From Planctomycetota bacterium (GTDB lineage Bacteria > Planctomycetota > Brocadiia > JAJRTI01), in the NCBI GenBank assembly GCA_024278415.1, contig JAJRTI010000865.1, forward strand, positions 1 through 11,565: a stretch of 11,565 nt of DNA, read 5' to 3'. Under the pieces are notes generated by a model that saw only the letters and a program-made list of their open reading frames with translations, was not told the DNA's origin and searched no databases. A program made the position numbers and the translations under genes. This document shows, piece by piece, positions 1 to 6,931 of this stretch (positions within the stretch are counted from its first letter, which is position 1; each line of letters begins with the position of its first letter).

Positions 1-1702
1 CCGGGCGGATGGGACAGGGCGCGCGGTAAAACGCATACGTTCCGCTGGTCGTGCCTCTGTCGGCGAGCAGCAGCTTGCCGCCGCGCATCTCGGCCACGCA
101 ATCCTTGCGGAACCCCATCTTGCGCCAAGGGGTTTTGGGCAACGCGCCTCCTTCGTAGACAAGACGCCACTCGTCGCCGCGGGCGTCGCGTGGGGGGCAT
201 TGGAAGGTGAACGTGTTGGCGCCTTGCTTCATCCATTCAGGCCGCACAAAGTAATCCAGCCAATCGGCCACCCGCTTCGGCGCGGGCAGCGCGTGCCCGT
301 TGAGCGTGGCCGCGACCTGGGCCGCGCCTGCAACCTCGGCATGGCACGTCACGGCCGGCTTGAGCCCGTCTTGGATAGCTTGTGTCAAGTCGTCGCCGAC
401 GACCAGTTCCACGCGCAACGGTTCGTCAGCACGAATGGGCATGGGGTTGTTCGGTGTGAGGATGGGCAAGCGGCGATAGGAGAGCCCGCCGGCCAGGTAG
501 CGCGCGGGGTTGCCATCGCGCACCGTCACGAAGTAGCGCTTGTCCATCTTGCGCAGCGCCTCGGGATCGCCCAGCTCGCGCCAGATCTGGCCGCGGGGGT
601 TGAAGTAGTTGAAAATGTAGATGCCGTCCGCGCCGGCCGCCCATGCGCGCAGCGCGCGGGCGCGGAAGCTTTCGATGGCGCGGCGGCTGAAGCGAGTGTC
701 CGTGCGCACGCGCGAGTCGCTCAGGCATGGATACACGGGTACGCCGTATCCATGGCCGAGTTGCACAAGGTACTCCCAGCGGTTGAGGCGGAAGTATCCG
801 CTGCCGATCAGAATGTCCACCAAGCCGTCCTTGAGCCACGTCTCCAGGTCCAGCCCGATGCCCCGGCAATACTCGACCGAGTCGGGCACGCGAATCGCGA
901 TCAGGATCGGCCGGCCCCGGCGCATGCCCTCGCGCTCGGTCATGCGCCGGATGCGGCGGAGCAGGCCGGTCATCATGTCCTGTTCGGCTTGGCTCGCCTG
1001 CGCCCCCCATGCCACGCTTTTGAAGAAGCACGCGTGCCGGAAGAAATCCATCTCTACGCCGTCCACGTCAAACCGCTGGCACACCTCCTCGAAGAACCGG
1101 TAGCACAGTTCACGAACCTCAGGACGTGTGTAGTCGATGGACGTCCACGAGCCATGAGGGGGATGCTTGCCCTTGGACCCGCAGATGTATTCGGGGTGAT
1201 CAAGCTTGAGTTTCGGCCGGAAGACCGGGCCGTATCCGCCGAGCATCGCGTCGTGCGTGTCGTTCATGCGCATGTCCCAAAACACCTCGACGCCGTGCGT
1301 GTGGCCCCAGTCAGCCATCACCTGGATGGGATCCATGCCCTTGGCCATGAGCCCCGGGAGGATGTTATTCTTACAGATGCCATCGCGGCGCACGAACGGC
1401 GCGAAGACCTTGCTGCTGTGGAGCGCATCGCCAAAGCAGAGCGAGTTGCTGTAGAAGATGCTGTCGACTTGGCTGCCGAGTAGGGGGGCGGTGCGTGCGG
1501 CAAGGAGGGCCTGTGCCGTGGGAATCTTGGCGCGGTAGATGACGTCGTCGCCGTCGTTGTTGAAGATCATGCGGCGTCTGCGATGCGCGGCCTCCGTGCG
1601 CATGGCGCGCAGCTCGGCGAGGGAGATGGGCGCAGACCGCGCGGTTTGAGCCAAGGCGATTGCGAGGGCTGCAATGACGACGGGCAGTCGGTGTGGGTGC
1701 AT
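1..1702 (-). CDS. Secreted (beta/alpha)8-barrel glycoside-hydrolase-like protein (partial, C-terminus beyond window)
   Basis: I read 567 codons without a stop from the ATG at 1702 to the left edge, so the C-terminus is missing. Residues 1-24 form a signal peptide (basic start, core VVIAALAIALA, cleavage near RSA), so the protein is exported. Residues about 45-370 look like a TIM-barrel hydrolase of the GHL type (GHL10/GHL6-like): FNNDGDDV (47-54) on a first strand, VEVFWDMRMND (138-148), DGVEMDFFRH (214-223) with Glu217 and Asp219 as candidate catalytic acids, GVPVYPCL (320-327), and GADGIYIFNYF (357-367) as the last strand. Residues about 400-567 look like beta-rich accessory domains. The start is supported by the signal peptide; the upstream Shine-Dalgarno (AAGG, about 12 nt away) is weak. 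The gene follows the DUF4091 gene in the same direction after a palindrome-rich spacer, which suggests a role in polysaccharide breakdown. The fold is likely; the substrate is unknown. Confidence 0.8.
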   Translation of the reverse strand, partial: MHPHRLPVVIAALAIALAQTARSAPISLAELRAMRTEAAHRRRRMIFNNDGDDVIYRAKIPTAQALLAARTAPLLGSQVDSIFYSNSLCFGDALHSSKVFAPFVRRDGICKNNILPGLMAKGMDPIQVMADWGHTHGVEVFWDMRMNDTHDAMLGGYGPVFRPKLKLDHPEYICGSKGKHPPHGSWTSIDYTRPEVRELCYRFFEEVCQRFDVDGVEMDFFRHACFFKSVAWGAQASQAEQDMMTGLLRRIRRMTEREGMRRGRPILIAIRVPDSVEYCRGIGLDLETWLKDGLVDILIGSGYFRLNRWEYLVQLGHGYGVPVYPCLSDSRVRTDTRFSRRAIESFRARALRAWAAGADGIYIFNYFNPRGQIWRELGDPEALRKMDKRYFVTVRDGNPARYLAGGLSYRRLPILTPNNPMPIRADEPLRVELVVGDDLTQAIQDGLKPAVTCHAEVAGAAQVAATLNGHALPAPKRVADWLDYFVRPEWMKQGANTFTFQCPPRDARGDEWRLVYEGGALPKTPWRKMGFRKDCVAEMRGGKLLLADRGTTSGTYAFYRAPCPIRP

Positions 1703-1772
1703 GGGATTAGGGCCTTACCGGCTTTCGAACAACAACATGTTGTCGATGTGTGGGCGCGAGGCGACGTGGTTG

Positions 1773-1846
1773 GTAGTAGGGCAATTCATTGCCCGTCGAA
1801 CGTCCTTGCTCTCACGAGGCAGACGGGCGATAAATCGCCCTACTAC
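1773..1846. repeat. REP/BIME-like pair of inverted 25-nt palindromic units
   Basis: Two 25-nt units, 1773-1797 and 1822-1846, face each other as an inverted repeat, with 22 of 25 positions identical after reverse complementation. Both begin GTAGTAGGGC when read outward-in. Each contains its own hairpin with a 7-bp stem and 2-nt loop: GGGCAAT/ATTGCCC at 1779-1794 and GGGCGAT/ATCGCCC at 1825-1840. Two of the three differences are the paired positions of the stem (A-T in one copy, G-C in the other), so pairing is kept. Paired head-to-head palindromes of this kind are typical of REP/BIME elements mobilised by RAYT transposases; no transposase is visible here. Confidence 0.7.
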
Positions 1847-1876
1847 AAGCGGCCCGACGGCAGCGCCGCCGCCCTC

Positions 1877-1900
1877 TTCTCGCAGCGAAGTCTGCGAGAA
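1877..1900. repeat. 9-bp perfect inverted repeat with 6-nt loop
   Basis: TTCTCGCAG at 1877-1885 pairs perfectly with CTGCGAGAA at 1892-1900 around the loop CGAAGT. No T-run follows on either strand, so it is not an obvious intrinsic terminator. It is probably another extragenic palindrome or a transcript-stabilising hairpin. Confidence 0.55.
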
Positions 1901-2034
1901 AGCATAGTGCCTTAAACTTTCGGAACCTCGACGAAAAACAAGAAGTTGCGTAGGCTCTCTGCACAGCGCGCCATCGGGACGAGGCGTTACGGGCGTTCAG
2001 TTTGCGGCGTACGGGCCGCGGCGAGGCGCTTTGG

Positions 2035-2057
2035 AGCGGCGGCTTGACGCCGCTTTT
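2035..2057 (+). repeat. Hairpin followed by TTTT (terminator-like or extragenic palindrome)
   Basis: AGCGGCG at 2035-2041 pairs with CGCCGCT at 2048-2054 around the 6-nt loop GCTTGA, and the plus strand continues into TTTT (2054-2057). That resembles a short intrinsic terminator read on the plus strand, but there is no plus-strand gene upstream for it to serve. It more likely belongs to the extragenic palindromes of this spacer. Confidence 0.4.
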
Positions 2058-2132
2058 CCTCGGCAGCGCGCGCATGTCTACGAGAACGCAGATTCGCGCA
2101 ACCCGCGCGCATGCAGCAAAAGCGCCGTCGCC

Positions 2133-2210
2133 GCCCGCCTTGCGGCGGGCTCTGCGGCCGCACCAAAAAGGCGTGCCGCGCGTGCCGTTTCGGTTGCGGG
2201 CGAGGCCCGC
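2133..2210 (-). repeat. Two strong GC hairpins downstream of the DUF4091 gene
   Basis: GCCCGCC (2133-2139) pairs with GGCGGGC (2144-2150); read on the minus strand the loop is GCAA, a GNRA tetraloop. GCGGGC (2196-2201) pairs with GCCCGC (2205-2210) around GAG. Both lie 3' of the minus-strand gene ending at 2245. The minus strand reaches TTTT only about 14 nt after the first hairpin, too far for a classic Rho-independent terminator. They may still protect or end that transcript. Confidence 0.4.
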
Positions 2211-2229
2211 CTTGTTGCCAAAGTGACGT

Positions 2230-2245
2230 ACCCGCGAGCGCGGGT
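2230..2245 (-). terminator. Hairpin abutting the DUF4091 stop codon, weak terminator candidate
   Basis: ACCCGCG (2230-2236) pairs with CGCGGGT (2239-2245) around AG, a 7-bp GC-rich stem that overlaps the last base of the stop codon at 2245-2247. The minus strand after it reads ACGTCACTTTGG, so the uridine tract is poor. It could be a mRNA 3'-end or pausing structure. Confidence 0.3.
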
Positions 2246-5013
2246 CACAGAGGATCGGGCAGCCATTCGAGGGACCGCTGGGACTGGCTGCACACGCGGC
2301 CGTCGGCCGTGCAGAGCTGCACTCGCAGTGTGTAGCTCCCGGGGGGAAGCGCCGCGGTCTCGAGCACGAGCGGCCCTGCCGCGGCGAGATCCCTGCGCAC
2401 CGATGCGGCCACACGCTGGCTTGCATCGCGCAGATCCGCGACGAGTCGATACGCGCCGACGCGAGGCGCGCGAGCGCCCATGACGTTGACCTCGATCGGC
2501 AGGACCGCGCGCGGCGCGATGACGTACGCCGGCGCTTCGACGGAACGGATCATGGGCGACTTGAACCGCACAAGTTTCACCGACGCGACGTCGAAGGTGA
2601 GCCGCGTGCCGTGCGCGTACCATCGCTCCGCAATGAAGAACTGCACGCGCTGAATCGCGCGCCACGGAGCCTCCCCGCGGCCCACCTGGTTTGTCATGTC
2701 GCGCACTGGGAACAACACCGGAACCCACACGCGCTGCCGGCCGCCCAGATCCCGGCTCACCTCGAAGAAGCGGTTCGAGTGGATCGTGAACCCCATCGGC
2801 GTGGTGTCGTCGGCGACCTCGTCGCGGTTGGAGTCCACGCGCATGAGGAACAGGAGGTAGTCGTAGCGGGTCATGTCGAGCTTGGTCTGGAACTGGCGAA
2901 ATACGCGCGGCCAGCCGATCGGGTATTTGCCTCCTCCTTCGCCGTCGAGCTTGTGATCGACGCGCACGACCCAGCGCAGCCCGGGCTTGCCGTCCTGGCC
3001 GGCTTCGGGCGTGACCGATATCTTGCCTTCCTGGGTCGAGTTCACCCACTGCGACCAGTCGCCGGCGAGATCCTTTTCTTCGAGCACCCCGGCTTGGGCC
3101 GCGCGCGCGAGGAAGGCCGCGTCGTCGTTGCTGCGGGGCGGCGCCGGGCTCGTGTCCTCGACCAGCACGGACGGCGCGTCACCTTGCCGCGTCGCGGGGA
3201 ACCGCATCAGCCGGCGAATCGCCATCGCGAGTTTCCAGCGCCGCGCGTTGAACTCGTCCGATGGCCACATGCCGGACGCGAGGTACTTCTGCATCACCGG
3301 GATATCGCGCCAGAGCTGTTGCAGCAACGCTTTCGCGTCGGCCGCGGCTTGGCGGCAGGCGGGATCGGTCGAGCCGGCGCGCTCCCACGCGGCTTGCTGC
3401 AAGGTGTAGATGTATCGCGCGTCGTCGCGGCCCTCGCGGAAGCAGGCCCAATAGATCGCGGGGATGACCTCGCCGTTCTCGTCCAGGCGCTGGCCGCAGC
3501 CCGAACGCCGCGAGCGAAGGTAGTCGAACGCGTCCGGGCCGCCGGGGATCCAGCTCCAGTGCCAGGGGATAAGCGTGGTGTAGCCGCTGCGCCAGAAGCC
3601 GTAGCCGTACGTCATGCGGCCGCCTTTGCACATGACGCGGCGGTCCTTGATCTCGCCCGCGTTGTGGTTGGGGTAGCTCCAGTAGTCGTAGCGTTTCTGT
3701 GCGACGATCTTCTCATACGGCATGGCATACGGCTGGGAGCACCAGACATCCACGCCGTTGCGGTACGCGGCCGCTTCCGCGGCGGTCGGGTCTTTGGTGA
3801 TGTACGTGCGCACGCCGGCCGCGCGCACGGCCTCGAACACGCGGCGGCCGTACTCGCTGATGGACGCGGCCGGCTCGTCGATGGGACAGAAGATCATCTC
3901 GGGCCAGCCGTTCTTCTCCGCCCTTTGCTTGAACTCGCGGAACATCTCCGTAAGGCGTGTGTAGAATTCGGGCGGCGGCATCTTGCTCAGCCGCGAATGC
4001 GAGCCGATTTTGCCGCCGGGCGTGGTGAGTCGATACAGATGGCCAACGGGGCCGCCCGCCGCGACAGGGATCGGCCCGCGGAAGCCCAACCGGCGCAGCA
4101 GAGGGATGTCCTCCGGATGCCTCAGCTCGATGTGCTTGTCGTCGCTCCATGCGAGGTACGCGGTCGGGAACATGTCGAGCCCGAAATCGCGCATCGCGCG
4201 GTAGTCGTTCTCCGTGGCGCGGCGCACCCACTCCTCAGACTTGCCGCGGTACGGGATGCGGTAGCGCGCGTAGTAGTAGGCGGAGTAATGCTTGCGCGGG
4301 TCGGCTCTGAGCTTGAACTCCAGGACGCGCAATTTCAGCGGAATGCGCAGGGCCTGGCCAAACCCGTCGTCCCACACGAGCGCGGCGCCCGCGTACGCGC
4401 CGGGCTTGGCGTGCGCAGGGACGTGGATGGTGATCCACCAGCGCAGGCACTCCCCCGCGGGCGAGCTGTGCACGGTCACGCGTTCGAGCAGCTCCGGCAC
4501 GCGGCGGTACGTCGTGCGGGAGGTGTAGCGGGGGAAGCCGATGTTCCAATACGTGACGAGGCGTACGTCGATCGCGGATGCGGGAATGGCCGCTCCGCCG
4601 GGCCCGCGCAGTGCGGTGACCCGCACGCGCAGATTCTTCATAGGCCGCACCGGGTAGATGGAGAACGTGACCGGCTCGAACTCGCCCGGCGTGGCGAACG
4701 CGCGCAGCGCGACCAGCCGCTCGTGCGGCAACGGCCGCGTCTCGGCGTAGACAGGCTCCGTGATGGGGCGCTGGAACAGCAGGCAGCCTCTGGCCTTCTC
4801 CGCCGCGGTCAATGCCGGCGCGGGCGCGGATTCTTTGAAGGGAATGGCGCTGTAGCCCTTGGGCACAGTTGGTTGCTTGCGCGCCCAGCGCTCGGGCGCG
4901 TGGTCCGCCGGCTTGGGCGCGAGCGCCATCGCCTGCGCCGCGGCCGCCGCGCCGCAGACAAGAACGAGAATCGCAAGGGCTGCCTGTGCGTTCCGTACAC
5001 AATGCTTCATCAT
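2245..5013 (-). CDS. Secreted DUF4091 / GH123-like glycoside hydrolase with C-terminal binding-type domains (922 aa)
   Basis: Residues 1-28 are a signal peptide (ALAILVLVCGAAAAAQA), so the enzyme is exported. Residues about 95-235 form a beta-sandwich typical of the N-terminus of this family (GEFEPVTFSIYPVRPMKNL at 110-128). Residues about 240-545 fit a TIM barrel: HYSAYYYARYRIP (242-254), FCPIDEPAAS (375-384), DVWCSQPYAMPYE (422-434), RMTYGYGFWRSG (466-477), IPWHWSWIPGGPDAFDYL (482-499) and CFREGRDDARYIYTL (524-538). Asp379-Glu380 match the adjacent Asp-Glu pair that GH123 N-acetyl-beta-galactosaminidases use for substrate-assisted catalysis. Residues about 640-820 resemble a jelly-roll carbohydrate-binding domain and about 825-905 an Ig-like domain. 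It lies 65 bp after the sulfatase-like gene, probably in one transcript. A GGAG sits 10 nt before the ATG. The exact substrate is not predictable; N-acetylgalactosaminide is only a family precedent. Confidence 0.85.
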   Translation of the reverse strand: MMKHCVRNAQAALAILVLVCGAAAAAQAMALAPKPADHAPERWARKQPTVPKGYSAIPFKESAPAPALTAAEKARGCLLFQRPITEPVYAETRPLPHERLVALRAFATPGEFEPVTFSIYPVRPMKNLRVRVTALRGPGGAAIPASAIDVRLVTYWNIGFPRYTSRTTYRRVPELLERVTVHSSPAGECLRWWITIHVPAHAKPGAYAGAALVWDDGFGQALRIPLKLRVLEFKLRADPRKHYSAYYYARYRIPYRGKSEEWVRRATENDYRAMRDFGLDMFPTAYLAWSDDKHIELRHPEDIPLLRRLGFRGPIPVAAGGPVGHLYRLTTPGGKIGSHSRLSKMPPPEFYTRLTEMFREFKQRAEKNGWPEMIFCPIDEPAASISEYGRRVFEAVRAAGVRTYITKDPTAAEAAAYRNGVDVWCSQPYAMPYEKIVAQKRYDYWSYPNHNAGEIKDRRVMCKGGRMTYGYGFWRSGYTTLIPWHWSWIPGGPDAFDYLRSRRSGCGQRLDENGEVIPAIYWACFREGRDDARYIYTLQQAAWERAGSTDPACRQAAADAKALLQQLWRDIPVMQKYLASGMWPSDEFNARRWKLAMAIRRLMRFPATRQGDAPSVLVEDTSPAPPRSNDDAAFLARAAQAGVLEEKDLAGDWSQWVNSTQEGKISVTPEAGQDGKPGLRWVVRVDHKLDGEGGGKYPIGWPRVFRQFQTKLDMTRYDYLLFLMRVDSNRDEVADDTTPMGFTIHSNRFFEVSRDLGGRQRVWVPVLFPVRDMTNQVGRGEAPWRAIQRVQFFIAERWYAHGTRLTFDVASVKLVRFKSPMIRSVEAPAYVIAPRAVLPIEVNVMGARAPRVGAYRLVADLRDASQRVAASVRRDLAAAGPLVLETAALPPGSYTLRVQLCTADGRVCSQSQRSLEWLPDPL

Positions 5014-5023
5014 CGATCTTCGT

Positions 5024-5056
5024 CTCCTGACAGTAGCCGCACCGGCCAGGGTGCGG
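5024..5056 (-). promoter_or_regulatory. Ribosome binding site and adjacent hairpin in the sulfatase-DUF4091 gap
   Basis: Read on the minus strand, GGAG (5027-5024) sits 10 nt before the ATG at 5013 and decides the start; the second ATG at 5010 would have a longer spacing. Just upstream, CCGCACC (5037-5043) pairs with GGTGCGG (5050-5056) around a 6-nt loop. With no U-tract this is not a clear terminator. An intercistronic hairpin so close to the ribosome binding site could stabilise the downstream message or modulate its translation. Confidence 0.5.
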
Positions 5057-5078
5057 GCAAGCTGTAGATAAGGGGAGT

Positions 5079-6503
5079 TTACACCGCCGCGTCGTATCGC
5101 TCTATGTGGTCCTCGCCGACGCCTTGGCCGCGCAGGAACGCGGCAAGCTTCTTGTGCATGCGCCGCGCGGCATCAGGTTGGCCAGCGACGACGTTCTTGG
5201 TGCAGCCGGGATCGTTGCGCAGGTCGTAGAGGGCCGGGCCGCGCTGGCCGGCCCAGCAGGTATACATCCAGCGCTCTGTCATGGCCTGCGCGATGGGGCC
5301 CAAACCACAGAAAGCGGCGTCGCGCGGGAAGGGAGATGCTTCCTGACCACGCGACTGGCCGGCGACGAATGGCAAGAGCGAGCGGCCGATCATGTTGGAA
5401 GGCTTGGGAATACCGAACGCGTCGAGCATGGTGGCGGTGTTGTCCCAAGGCTGTGCGTACGCTTTGATGCGCCGTTGCTTGCGCATGCCGGGGGGCCGGA
5501 TAATCAACGGAATGCGCACGGTGTGGATGGCCAAGGGTAGGTAGGTCTGCTGCCCCGGTGCATTCTTGCCGGCCGCGGCGACGAGCCCGTCCGGCCCGAT
5601 GATGGCTGGCTTGCGCATGAGGTCGAAGTCCCCCGGGCCAGCCAGGGGCGTGCCGTGGTCGCTGGTGAAGATGATCAGAGTCTCGTCGAGAATGCCAAGG
5701 GCTTCGAGTTTGGCGAGCATGCGGCCGAACCATGCGTCGACCATGGTCACCTCCCCGGCGTATCGCGCGCGCGTGTGCTTTAGCTCGCGCCGCGTGATGC
5801 CCATGACGCGGCGGAAGCCGCCGGGGGGCGCTTCGAAAACGCGGCCCTTGTAGCCCGGGTCGTATCGGTCAATGTAGTGCTGGGGCGGGTCCCACGGCTC
5901 GTGCGGGTCGAAGGTGTCGATCCACAAGAAGAAGTCGTCGCGCTTGTAGTTGCGTTCGAGCCACTCGATCGCGAGCGAGTAGGTGCCCGGCGCGAACCAG
6001 TCCGTCTCGACGCGGCGGTGTGCGCGGTTGACGAGGATCTTTTCCCAGCGCGTGGCGTCGTAGCGGGTGAGTTCGATGGGGACGCCGATGTCCATCGCCG
6101 CGCCCGCGTCGAGCCAGCAGCCGTCGCCTTCCTGGCCGCGGTTGCAGACCCACGCGGTGAAGTCACGCTGGAGGTTCACCTTGCCGCCAAGCACCGTGTT
6201 TTGCGTGTCCGTGATAAGCATGGACGGCACGCGCGTCTCGCCGAGAAGCCTTGGGAACGTGTCCTCGCTGTCGGCGAGTGGAACCCAAGGGTTGAACGCG
6301 CAGCCGTCCTGCGTGCGGCCCATGGCGGTGTCGCGGCGGTTGGGGCCGGTGGGGAAGGAGCCAATGAACGCGTTGTCGAACACGGCCGCGGTGTGGGCGA
6401 ACTTGGCGAGATTGGGCGTGTGAATCTTGCCCCAAGGCGCGTCGCCGTACACGCTGACGTGGTCGCGGCGGAGGGTGTCGGCAATGCAGTAGATGACCTT
6501 CAT
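5079..6503 (-). CDS. Sulfatase-superfamily (alkaline phosphatase fold) hydrolase with Thr at the formylglycine position (474 aa)
   Basis: The protein has the sulfatase plan: a first metal-site strand CIADTLRRDHVSVYG (6-20, Asp9), the nucleophile segment SFPTGPNRRDTAMGR (49-63), FDPHEPWDPP (198-207), TSDHG with Asp282 and His283, and the C-terminal signature ALYDLRNDPG. The canonical nucleophile motif is C/S-x-P-x-R, where Cys or Ser becomes formylglycine. Here the residue is Thr52 in T-G-P-N-R, and the usual DD of the first metal site is a single Asp9. Thr is the nucleophile in related nucleotide pyrophosphatase/phosphodiesterases, so phosphodiester hydrolysis is an alternative. No signal peptide is visible and the enzyme looks cytoplasmic, unlike its secreted neighbours. 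It is the first gene of the minus-strand glycan cluster. No strong Shine-Dalgarno precedes the ATG at 6503. The fold is secure; calling it a sulfatase is uncertain. Confidence 0.85.
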   Translation of the reverse strand: MKVIYCIADTLRRDHVSVYGDAPWGKIHTPNLAKFAHTAAVFDNAFIGSFPTGPNRRDTAMGRTQDGCAFNPWVPLADSEDTFPRLLGETRVPSMLITDTQNTVLGGKVNLQRDFTAWVCNRGQEGDGCWLDAGAAMDIGVPIELTRYDATRWEKILVNRAHRRVETDWFAPGTYSLAIEWLERNYKRDDFFLWIDTFDPHEPWDPPQHYIDRYDPGYKGRVFEAPPGGFRRVMGITRRELKHTRARYAGEVTMVDAWFGRMLAKLEALGILDETLIIFTSDHGTPLAGPGDFDLMRKPAIIGPDGLVAAAGKNAPGQQTYLPLAIHTVRIPLIIRPPGMRKQRRIKAYAQPWDNTATMLDAFGIPKPSNMIGRSLLPFVAGQSRGQEASPFPRDAAFCGLGPIAQAMTERWMYTCWAGQRGPALYDLRNDPGCTKNVVAGQPDAARRMHKKLAAFLRGQGVGEDHIERYDAAV

Positions 6504-6911
6504 TTGTTGGCTCGTGTGCTCGTAATGTCAGAGACGTTGGAGTTCTGGGCGGACTGCTTCCAACGCATTCAGGAAGGACAACGATTAGAGAGGGCGGGAG
6601 GGATTGGCCCGCCTGGAGCCCATCATGCGGCAAGGTGCATGGCGAGGCCGCGACTCACTGATCGCGGCACAACTTCCCTTGCACGCTCGGAAACCTTGTC
6701 GTACGCATCCGTAGGCCGGCACTGCCATCCATGGGGTGTGTCCGAACTCTTCTTTGGTTGTGGCCCGGTGGCCGCGCCGTGTGCCGCCGGACACCTGTTG
6801 CGGTCGATCATAGGAACTCGGCTCTGGCGAGGCAAGCGGCATACGCTTGGTCCAAGTGCGAGGCTTGTTTTGGGAGGATGCTTGCTTTTTGCTGCGCCGA
6901 CGTTTACCGTT

Positions 6912-6931
6912 ACGTTGCAAGCTTGCAACGT
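6912..6931. promoter_or_regulatory. Perfect 20-bp palindrome, candidate operator
   Basis: The sequence ACGTTGCAAGCTTGCAACGT is identical to its own reverse complement over all 20 bases, with no loop. It lies 110 bp before the thioredoxin-like gene and about 410 bp from the sulfatase-like start. A spacer-free palindrome with the core TTGCAAGCTTGCAA is the kind of site bound by LacI-type dimeric regulators of sugar genes. It could instead be a dispersed extragenic palindrome. No regulator gene is in the window. Confidence 0.45.

Larger units (their letters stand above)
1715..1996 (-). other. Start-less open frame ending 12 nt before the hydrolase ATG; possible gene remnant or translated repeat
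   Basis: On the minus strand a frame stays open for 93 codons, from just after a TGA at 1999-1997 to a TAA at 1717-1715. I find no upstream in-frame ATG or GTG that could serve as a start. The encoded tail is oddly protein-like and ends in PHIDNMLLFESR. The REP-like pair at 1773-1846 lies within this frame. It could be the 3' remnant of a lost gene, or a repeat element that happens to be open. I do not recognise a family, and I do not call it an expressed gene. Confidence 0.3.
1703..2244. other. Palindrome-rich intergenic spacer without a convincing gene
   Basis: This 542-bp stretch separates two minus-strand glycan genes. It holds at least six perfect hairpins: 1779-1794, 1825-1840, 1877-1900, 2035-2054, 2133-2150 and 2196-2210. 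It also has a 12-bp palindrome, ACAACATGTTGT, at 1732-1743, about 30 bp upstream of the downstream start codon. Short frames exist on both strands but none has a start with a ribosome binding site or a recognisable domain. The region resembles accumulated extragenic repeat elements and may include the end of the upstream transcript and the promoter of the gene at 1702. Confidence 0.7.

Noticed and set aside
200..1483. A 427-codon open frame on the plus strand
   Set aside because: It mirrors the codon bias of the minus-strand hydrolase, whose frame shows a signal peptide and catalytic motifs. No domain is visible in the plus-strand product.
2611..5067. An 818-codon open frame on the plus strand
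   Set aside because: It is antisense to the DUF4091 gene, which has a signal peptide, recognisable barrel motifs and a ribosome binding site. The plus-strand product is low-complexity, rich in Arg, Ala, Val and His, as expected from the GC-rich complement.
6593..6613. Hairpin GGCGGG/CCCGCC as a terminator
   Set aside because: It has only a 6-bp stem, a 9-nt loop and no T-run on either strand, and no gene ends beside it.
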